NCBI GenBank assembly: GCA_964384675.1
Contig: CAYLNK010000109.1
Coordinates: 1 to 18,488, forward strand
DNA from: CAYLNK01 sp964384675
Lineage (GTDB): Bacteria > Acidobacteriota > Thermoanaerobaculia > UBA5066
DNA length: 18,488 nt
Reading direction: 5' to 3'
A program made the translations under genes and the position numbers. The notes beneath the pieces are model-generated. The model did not search any database and was not told where the DNA came from. It saw nothing but the letters and a program-made list of their open reading frames with translations. Positions 8,092 to 13,354 of this stretch are shown here, in pieces. Each line of letters starts with the position of its first letter. Within the stretch, counting starts at the first letter, position 1.

Positions 8092-10568
8092 GCCGTCCCG
8101 TCCGCGCCGGGCGCGCAGCAGGCGTAGCCCGCCCGCTCCTCGCCGGGCTCCAGGATCGCGAAGAAGCCCTTGTAAGGAGCGTTCGAGAGCTTGGCGACCG
8201 TGTCGGTGCAGATCTCGTACGGCTCGTTCCGCGGGAACTGATGGCCTTCCTCGTCCACGAACAGCTTGCCCGGACCGAGGTAGACGGCCTTGTGCCCCTT
8301 GAACACGCACCCCTGCGTCTTCTCGAACTTGAAGCCGCGCACGGTGACCGAGAAGAACGGATACCCCTCGACGTCCTTCCAGTACGTCTTCTTCAGCACC
8401 TCGAGCCCGTAGAAGCCGGCCCGCTCCAGCTCGGCGAGGAACTCCTCCTGGGTGAGCGCGCCGACGAGGCACTCGCCCCAGAGCTGCGGGTTCGTCTTCA
8501 GGTGGGGAGGCACGTCGGTCTCGGAGACGATGTCGGAGATGACGATCCGGCCGTGGTCCCGGAGGACGCGCCAGATCTCCTCGAAGACGCGCGGCTTATC
8601 GGGCGAGAGGTTGACGACGCAGTTGGACGTCACGAGGTCGACGCTCCTCGACTCCACCGGGATCTTCTCGAGGTACCCTTCCCGGAACTCCACCACGTCG
8701 TAGCCGAGCGCCTCGGCCACCTTCGGCCTGTTCTCGTGCGCGACCGAGAGCATCCGGTCGGTCATGTCGACGCCGATCGCCTTGCCGGTCTTCCCGACGT
8801 ACTTGGCGGCGATGAAGACGTCGATCCCGGCGCCGGAGCCGAGGTCCACGACCGTCTCGCCCTCCTTGATCCCGGCGGTCGTCATGGGCGAGCCGCAGCC
8901 GTAGAAGCGGTCGAGCACGTCCTGAGGGATGTGGTCCGTGGCGCTGGTGTCGTACTTCGTCGGGCAGCAGAGCTCGGCCTGCGGCGTCTCGGCGGCGTTG
9001 CCGTAGAACTCGCGCACCTTGGCCCGCGGCTTGTCGACGTCGAAGGAGAGGACGCAGTTGCTGTGGAGCGTCAGCACTGGCTGCTCGGCCATGGCGCCGT
9101 CGGCGGTGCCGCAGGCGATCGCCCCCTGCCCCATCGCGTGGAGGACGAGCGGCGCGTCGTAGCCGGAGCGGGTGTTGCGGCGCCCGCGCTTCTCCTGGCC
9201 GAGGTCGGTCATGACCCGCTTCGTCAGCTCGACGCCGATCGGGTAGTACGGGTCCGCCCCGTGGAAGTCGCCGGTGAAGCACCAGGCGTGCTCCAGGTCG
9301 CCGCCGCCGGTGAAGAAGCGGAACGGGTCGCCGTGCACCGACGGCTTCTTCGCGAGCGTGGCGGCGCGCAGCTCCTTGACGATCCCGGACGTCGCCAGGA
9401 CGTCGCCGAGGTCCTGCCGGGTCACGTCGCCGCAGACGAGCGACGGCTCGCCGGCGAGCGCGGCCGTCGGGTACACCTTGCCGTCGGCGTAGACGCAGAT
9501 CGAGTCCCAGCCGGCGTTGCCGAGGTCGTACTTGACGCCGGGGACGCCGTTCACGCGCCGCTTGATCGCTTCCAGGTTGTCGAGAGTCGTCCCCTCGCGG
9601 GCGGCGGCCTCGACGACGGAGAGCACGGACTTCACGAGCTTGACGTTCTCCGGGAAGAAGCCGTTGCCGCTGTCCACGGCGCGGCCGCGCTTGTGGCTCC
9701 ACATCAGGTGCTGGCTGCGGGCCCCGACGCGCTTGACGATCGCCGGGATCTCGGCCAGCTCCCCGAGGTTCTCCTCGGTGGTGACGGTCGTGAGCGACAC
9801 CTCGAAGCCGAGGTCCGAGAGGAGCTTGGCGCCGTCGAGCGCCTTCACGAACGTCCCCTCGCCACGGATCGGGTCGTTGGTGGCCGGGCTCGCGCCGTCG
9901 ATGGAGACCTGCATCTTCACGAGCGTCCGGTCCAGCGCCTCGAGGCCCTTCCGTATGGCGCCCTGGAAGACCGTGGCGTTCGTCAGGACGATCAGCTCAC
10001 AGCCGTGCGTCTCGGTGACCCGCTTCGCCAGGTCGACGAGGTCCTTCCGGAGGAACGGCTCGCCGCCGGTCACGTAGAGCCGCTCCATCCCCAGGTCCTT
10101 CGCCCGATCGACGAGCCGGACCAGCGCCGCCGGGTCGACGCCCGGCGCGCCGCCCGGCCCGGACGAGACCAGGCAGTGCGTGCAGGTCAGGTTGCAGGCG
10201 TTGTTGATCTGGAGCCAGAGCTCGCGGATCCCCGGCGGCGGCTGGATGAGCGCGTCGCGGCCCGGGTACGCCGGGCGCGCGAACGGCGCCTCGGCGAGCA
10301 TCCCGGCGCGGTCGAGAGCGCGGGCGAAGTCGTGCACGTGAAGCCACGCCTTGGCGGCCTCCAGCTGCCGCTCGCCGGCGTACCCCGCGACGAGGGACCC
10401 GAAGGCGAGGCCTGGACTCCTTCTCAGCGTCTCGAGAAGAGAGGCGCCCCGTTCGTCGACGGCGACCCAGCTGGGCGACTCCGGATCGACGTAGTAGTCG
10501 ATCGCGTCGTGCCGGAAGTGATGGAGATCGGGGACGTGGAGCGGGGTCCGCTCGGCGAGAACGGGCAT
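8082..10568 (-). CDS. PqqD-like/radical SAM/SPASM enzyme fused to a long-form ArsM-type methyltransferase
   Basis: The 828-residue protein is a multidomain cytosolic enzyme. Residues about 15-95 resemble a PqqD-like peptide-recognition domain. Residues about 115-350 are a radical SAM core: the cluster motif CNLTCTHC gives Cys125, Cys129 and Cys132, and GGEP is at 168-171. A SPASM/twitch-like region follows (Cys358, Cys379, Cys430), where the usual Cys after the YP motif is Thr. Residues about 490-828 are an ArsM-type methyltransferase with the SAM loop VDLGSGAGID (574-583) and cysteines 534/535, 558, 650 and 700, matching the As-binding set of ArsM. It has the C-terminal extension (GCVFKGHKAVY and onward) I associate with long ArsM forms near arsenosugar genes, and ends in two CC pairs (817/818, 827/828). 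ATG 10568 has an AGGAGG site. A radical SAM step plus arsenic methylation is inferred; the product is unknown. It is not ArsS-like. Confidence 0.85.
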   Translation of the reverse strand: MPVLAERTPLHVPDLHHFRHDAIDYYVDPESPSWVAVDERGASLLETLRRSPGLAFGSLVAGYAGERQLEAAKAWLHVHDFARALDRAGMLAEAPFARPAYPGRDALIQPPPGIRELWLQINNACNLTCTHCLVSSGPGGAPGVDPAALVRLVDRAKDLGMERLYVTGGEPFLRKDLVDLAKRVTETHGCELIVLTNATVFQGAIRKGLEALDRTLVKMQVSIDGASPATNDPIRGEGTFVKALDGAKLLSDLGFEVSLTTVTTEENLGELAEIPAIVKRVGARSQHLMWSHKRGRAVDSGNGFFPENVKLVKSVLSVVEAAAREGTTLDNLEAIKRRVNGVPGVKYDLGNAGWDSICVYADGKVYPTAALAGEPSLVCGDVTRQDLGDVLATSGIVKELRAATLAKKPSVHGDPFRFFTGGGDLEHAWCFTGDFHGADPYYPIGVELTKRVMTDLGQEKRGRRNTRSGYDAPLVLHAMGQGAIACGTADGAMAEQPVLTLHSNCVLSFDVDKPRAKVREFYGNAAETPQAELCCPTKYDTSATDHIPQDVLDRFYGCGSPMTTAGIKEGETVVDLGSGAGIDVFIAAKYVGKTGKAIGVDMTDRMLSVAHENRPKVAEALGYDVVEFREGYLEKIPVESRSVDLVTSNCVVNLSPDKPRVFEEIWRVLRDHGRIVISDIVSETDVPPHLKTNPQLWGECLVGALTQEEFLAELERAGFYGLEVLKKTYWKDVEGYPFFSVTVRGFKFEKTQGCVFKGHKAVYLGPGKLFVDEEGHQFPRNEPYEICTDTVAKLSNAPYKGFFAILEPGEERAGYACCAPGADGTACC

Positions 10569-10614
10569 GAAAAACCTCCTCGGGAGGGTGTGTTCGCGGA
10601 AGGACTGTCGGGAG

Positions 10615-10629
10615 GCGGGCGAGGCCCGC
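10615..10629 (-). other. Small perfect hairpin between the glycosyltransferase and fusion genes
   Basis: GCGGGC (10615-10620) and GCCCGC (10624-10629) flank a GAG loop in the 70-nt spacer. It may modulate the ratio of the two products or protect the downstream mRNA. There is no T-run, so a terminator is unlikely. Confidence 0.3.
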
Positions 10630-10638
10630 GGGACGCGC

Positions 10639-11307
10639 CTAGGCGGCGACCGGGGGGCCCCGCGGCGAGACCTCTCCACGCCGCGCCGCGGTGGCCGCGG
10701 CGTCGACGGGGATCTCGAGCTCTAGGGCCACCGGCGCGAGGAGCGCGCGAACCAGGGCGTGGAGGACCGGATCGAGGCTCGGGTCGTGGAGCAGCGCGAC
10801 CAGGGAACGGCGCCCGTCCACGTCGGTCAGCGAGCGCAGGAGCGTGGGCCGGAGCCCGGCCCGGAGCACGGCCCGGACCAGGTCCGCCGCCACGTGACCG
10901 GTCAGCCACCTCACGTCCCCAAGGAGCGCCGACGGGTCGGAGGCGGTGCCCAGGAGATAGACGCCGCCGTCCGGCGACGGTCCGATCGCGACGGCACCGG
11001 TCTCCAGGGCCGCGAACGCGGCCGCGAGGTCGCCGGCATCGAGGGCCGGGACGTCGCCCGGCACCATGACGGTCCGCGTGTAGCCGAGGGAGCGGGCGTC
11101 GACGAACGCATTCGCGAGGCGTTCCCCGAAGGTCTCTCCCCGCTGGTCGGCCGGCCCCAGGACGACGAGGTCGGCGCCGAGCGCGGCCGAGGTGCGGGCC
11201 AGGCGACGTCGCGTCTCCTCGAAGAGTGGCTCCGCCCGCGGGATACCTTTGGCGATCCCCTCTGCGGACGCCGGCCTCGAGAAGAGGAGGACGCAGCGGT
11301 GGCTCAT
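10639..11307 (-). CDS. DUF2064-type glycosyltransferase (arsenosugar-cluster family)
   Basis: The 222-residue product fits the DUF2064/TIGR04282 fold, a GT-A-like nucleotidyl/glycosyl transferase often found with arsenosugar genes. Supporting motifs are ETFGERLANAF (58-68), PGDVPAL (83-89) with the family's D-x-P element, SPDGGVYLLG (111-120) and TDVD (161-164). It is cytosolic. The N-terminal part is unusual: the KTRL-like stretch that normally follows FARxPxPG is replaced by AEGIAKGIPRA, so the donor site may differ. ATG 11307 starts directly before the first beta strand (MSHRCVLLFS). An upstream in-frame ATG (11379) would add a low-complexity charged stretch. No strong ribosome site is seen. 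A TATTAA box on the minus strand (11403-11398) could be a -10 element. The next gene, 70 nt on, is the fusion enzyme. Confidence 0.75.
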   Translation of the reverse strand: MSHRCVLLFSRPASAEGIAKGIPRAEPLFEETRRRLARTSAALGADLVVLGPADQRGETFGERLANAFVDARSLGYTRTVMVPGDVPALDAGDLAAAFAALETGAVAIGPSPDGGVYLLGTASDPSALLGDVRWLTGHVAADLVRAVLRAGLRPTLLRSLTDVDGRRSLVALLHDPSLDPVLHALVRALLAPVALELEIPVDAAATAARRGEVSPRGPPVAA

Positions 11308-11352
11308 CGAGAGACCGGTTCCTCGCTCCGGTCCTTCCGCGCGTACCTCACG

Positions 11353-11364
11353 TTCGCTGCGCTC
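11353..11364. repeat. Isolated copy of the 12-mer found in the left-end tandem repeats
   Basis: TTCGCTGCGCTC occurs here once, just upstream of the glycosyltransferase start, and three times at 37-180. The flanks differ. It may be the core of a dispersed repeat in this genome. Confidence 0.4.
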
Positions 11365-11452
11365 ACGCTCCGGTTCCATCGATCGCTTCTTGGAAGCTTA
11401 ATACGGGTCGGAGGTTTCGGCGGATCACCCGCCTCGTCGGGGATGGGACCAC

Positions 11453-11484
11453 GGGGCCCGGCGCCATGGAGCCGGCCGGGCCCC
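11453..11484 (-). terminator. Strong GC hairpin between the Cys-rich gene and the glycosyltransferase gene
   Basis: GGGGCCCGGC on one side (from 11453) pairs with GCCGGGCCCC on the other (to 11484, with a small bulge), right after the stop of the Cys-rich gene. No T-run follows on the minus strand. It could be a full or partial terminator that leaves the Cys-rich transcript more abundant than the enzymes downstream. Confidence 0.5.
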
Positions 11485-11491
11485 TTCGCCC

Positions 11492-11881
11492 CTACTTGGA
11501 GTCCTTGGCCGGAACGGCGCAGCCGCCCTTGCCCTTGCAGGAGTTCTTTCCGGCGCAGGCGTTGTCTCCGGACTTGCAGCCGCCCAGGCCCTTGCAGGCG
11601 TTGTGGCCCTTGCACTCGTGCTTGGCCGCGGCGGCGGCGCAGCCGCCCTTGCCCTTGCAGGAGTTCTTGCCCGCGCAGCCGGCGTCGCCGGACTTGCAGC
11701 CGCCCTTGCCCTTGCACGAGTTCTGGCCCTTGCAGACGTGCTTGTCGGCCTTGGCCTTCGTGTCGCCCTGCTTCGCGGGGGCCTTGTCCTGGGCGGCCGC
11801 CGGGGCGGCGGCCAGGGCCGAGCCGGCGACGAGACCCGCGACGGCAGCGCTCAGACAGGCGTTCAGCTTCTTTCGGTTCAT
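11492..11881 (-). CDS. Secreted Cys-rich bufferin-like (BufA2-type) protein with duplicated six-Cys repeat
   Basis: The 129-residue product has a signal peptide (hydrophobic core about 8-29, AAAPAAAQ end). Its mature part is almost wholly Lys, Gly and Cys. Two near-identical 34-residue units (48-81 and 88-121) each hold six cysteines spaced Cx5Cx5Cx6Cx5Cx5C, with CKGxNxCKGxGGC motifs. This composition matches the low-complexity periplasmic BufA2 proteins, whose cysteines are modified by MNIO (DUF692) enzymes into copper-binding groups. No DUF692 or DUF2063 partner is present in this window. The ATG has an AAGGAG site. It is divergent from arsR and upstream of the glycosyltransferase and the PqqD/radical SAM/ArsM fusion. 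It may bind As(III) or metal through thiols, or be a peptide substrate of the fusion enzyme; both ideas are inference. Confidence 0.8.
   Translation of the reverse strand: MNRKKLNACLSAAVAGLVAGSALAAAPAAAQDKAPAKQGDTKAKADKHVCKGQNSCKGKGGCKSGDAGCAGKNSCKGKGGCAAAAAKHECKGHNACKGLGGCKSGDNACAGKNSCKGKGGCAVPAKDSK
11519..11740 (-). repeat. Internal tandem duplication (120-bp period) in the Cys-rich gene
   Basis: Segments 11639-11740 and 11519-11620 encode the two six-Cys units and are nearly identical in DNA, indicating a recent duplication or ongoing homogenisation. Confidence 0.85.
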
Positions 11882-12070
11882 GAGCTCTCTCCTTACAGTC
11901 TGGGGTTCATACGGGACGCCTGGCCCGCCCGGATCACGCCGCCGGGGAAGGAGCGTCAGCCGCTCCGGAGCCCGGCGAGCGGGCCGACCCCGCTGGCGGC
12001 TCAGTCTCCCGGACACGCGCCTGCCCCGGCCCCCCGCGAAGCTCTCGGCCGACCCGGACCCGGACCGGCC

Positions 12071-12105
12071 TTGACAAATCAATAAACCAACATACATTGA
12101 TGCAT
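12071..12105 (+). promoter_or_regulatory. arsR promoter with overlapping ArsR-type operator
   Basis: TTGACA (12071-12076) is a consensus -35, and TACATT (12093-12098) is a plausible -10 at 16-nt spacing. A perfect inverted repeat, ATCAAT (12078-12083) and ATTGAT (12096-12101), spans the spacer and the -10, as expected for an autorepressor site. The block is an AT-rich island in GC-rich DNA. A transcript from it would start at about 12105, so arsR may be leaderless. The site also lies about 200 nt upstream of the divergent Cys-rich gene and could control both directions. Confidence 0.75.
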
Positions 12106-12459
12106 ATGGCCGCGCTCCCGACCCAGCCGCCCCGCGCCGAGCGGGAAGCCGCCGACGGCCGGGCGTTCCTGGCCCGGCTCTTCCATGCCCTCTCCGACGA
12201 GACACGGCTCCGCATCGTCGGGCAGCTCCTTTCGGGGGAGCAGTGCGTCTGCGACCTGACCGAGAGCCTCGACGCCCAGCAGTCCCGCCTGTCGTTCCAC
12301 CTGAAGGCCCTGAAGGACGCCGGGCTCGTCGTGGACCGGCGGGACGGGCGCTGGGTCCACTACGCGCTCAACCCCGAGGCGCTGGAGGCCCTGGCGGGCT
12401 TCGGTGCCGCGCTCAAGGACCGCCGCCCGAAGGGGTGGCTCGCGGCGTGCTGCCGCTGA
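12106..12459 (+). CDS. arsR: ArsR-family arsenic-responsive repressor
   Basis: The 117-residue winged-helix repressor is expected to bind operator DNA and leave it when As(III) binds. The recognition region reads EQCVCDLTESL...QSRLSFHLKALKDAGLV, with the classical CVC metal motif at Cys47 and Cys49. A Cys pair at the extreme C-terminus (115, 116) can supply the third thiolate, as in ArsR types with a C-terminal ligand. The ATG at 12106 was chosen because the promoter predicts transcription from about 12105. An in-frame ATG at 12100 would add two residues but lies within the operator and -10 region. arsM follows after 46 nt on the same strand, and the Cys-rich gene diverges on the other side. 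Both neighbours fit an arsenic regulon. Confidence 0.92.
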   Translation: MAALPTQPPRAEREAADGRAFLARLFHALSDETRLRIVGQLLSGEQCVCDLTESLDAQQSRLSFHLKALKDAGLVVDRRDGRWVHYALNPEALEALAGFGAALKDRRPKGWLAACCR

Positions 12460-12475
12460 TTCCCCCTTCCCAAAA

Positions 12476-12493
12476 CATCAAGTTCCATTGATG
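12476..12493 (+). promoter_or_regulatory. Second ArsR-type operator, before arsM
   Basis: CATCAA (12476-12481) and TTGATG (12488-12493) form a perfect inverted repeat with a 6-nt spacer, containing the known ATCAA-N6-TTGAT ArsR pattern. It ends 12 nt before the arsM start and directly abuts its AAAGGAG ribosome site. Bound repressor could block an arsM promoter or act as a roadblock to transcription coming from arsR. Confidence 0.7.
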
Positions 12494-12505
12494 AAAGGAG
12501 ACGAC

Positions 12506-13354
12506 ATGTCCACCACGGAATCCACGGAATCCACCCAGAGCCTCAAGGAGGTCGTCAAGGAGAAGTACGGCGAGGCGGCCCGCCGGGCCGCGTCCGGCGG
12601 CGTGGCGTCGTGCGGAACGGCGCCCTCGGCGTCGTCGTGCTGCTCGTCCCCCGACCCGATCACCTCGAACCTCTACGGGCTCTCCGAGACGGCGGAGCTT
12701 CCCGAGACCGCGCTCACCGCCTCCCTGGGCTGCGGCAACCCGACGGCGCTCGCCAAGCTGAAGGAGGGGGAGACCGTCCTCGACCTCGGCTCGGGCGGCG
12801 GCATCGACGTCCTCCTCTCGGCCCGTCGTGTCGGGCCGACCGGCAAGGCGTACGGACTCGACATGACGGACGACATGCTCGCGCTCGCCCGCGAGAACCA
12901 GCGGAAGGCGGGGGTCACCAACGTCGAGTTCCTGAAGGGGGAGATCGAGTCGATCCCGCTGCCGGACGCGTCCGTGGACGTCGTGATCTCGAACTGCGTC
13001 ATCAACCTGTCCGCCGACAAGGGGAAGGTGCTGCGCGAGGCGTTCCGGGTGCTCCGCCCGGGCGGGCGGCTCGCCGTCTCCGACGTGGTGGTGCGGGGCG
13101 AGGTCCCCCCCGCGATCCGCAGGAGCGTCGAGCTCTGGATCGGCTGCGTGGCGGGCGCGCTCGAGGAGAACGAGTACCGCGAGAAGCTGGCGGCCGCGGG
13201 CTTCACCTCGATAGACATCGAGCCGACCCGCGTCTACGAGATCGAGGATGCCCTCAGCTTCCTGGACACCGCCGGGATCGACCTCGAGGCGATGCGGCCC
13301 CACGTGGAGGGGAAGTTCATGAGCGCCTTCGTGCGAGCCTCGAGAGCACGATGA
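12506..13354 (+). CDS. arsM: Arsenite S-adenosylmethionine methyltransferase ArsM
   Basis: The 282-residue cytosolic enzyme methylates As(III) using SAM, giving mono-, di- and volatile trimethyl arsenic in characterised members. The SAM loop DLGSGGGID starts at residue 93. The cysteines expected for arsenic binding are Cys76 (SLGCGNP), Cys164 (SNCVINL) and Cys214 (IGCVAGAL), and an N-terminal Cys cluster (36, 45, 46) precedes them. The length and C-terminal region fit the canonical short ArsM. ATG 12506 has AAAGGAG 5 nt upstream; an in-frame ATG at 12491 lies inside the operator and is less likely. The N-terminus carries a small repeat (TESTEST). It follows arsR in the same direction and is probably induced by arsenic through two operators. 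Its 3' end overlaps the convergent DUF2079 gene by 38 nt. Confidence 0.93.
   Translation: MSTTESTESTQSLKEVVKEKYGEAARRAASGGVASCGTAPSASSCCSSPDPITSNLYGLSETAELPETALTASLGCGNPTALAKLKEGETVLDLGSGGGIDVLLSARRVGPTGKAYGLDMTDDMLALARENQRKAGVTNVEFLKGEIESIPLPDASVDVVISNCVINLSADKGKVLREAFRVLRPGGRLAVSDVVVRGEVPPAIRRSVELWIGCVAGALEENEYREKLAAAGFTSIDIEPTRVYEIEDALSFLDTAGIDLEAMRPHVEGKFMSAFVRASRAR

Noticed and set aside
8082..10568. Assignment of the radical SAM part as ArsS (arsenosugar radical SAM enzyme)
   Set aside because: There is no DUF3641-like C-terminal region. The layout is PqqD-like plus SPASM, so ArsS would be misleading.
8241..11069. 942-codon open frame on the plus strand
   Set aside because: It runs antisense to the radical SAM/ArsM fusion and the glycosyltransferase, whose motifs are unmistakable. 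The translated product is low-complexity and typical of GC-rich shadow frames.
12404..12505. Longer arsM beginning inside arsR
   Set aside because: The extra 34 residues are arsR sequence in another frame plus the operator. ATG 12506 has a good ribosome site.
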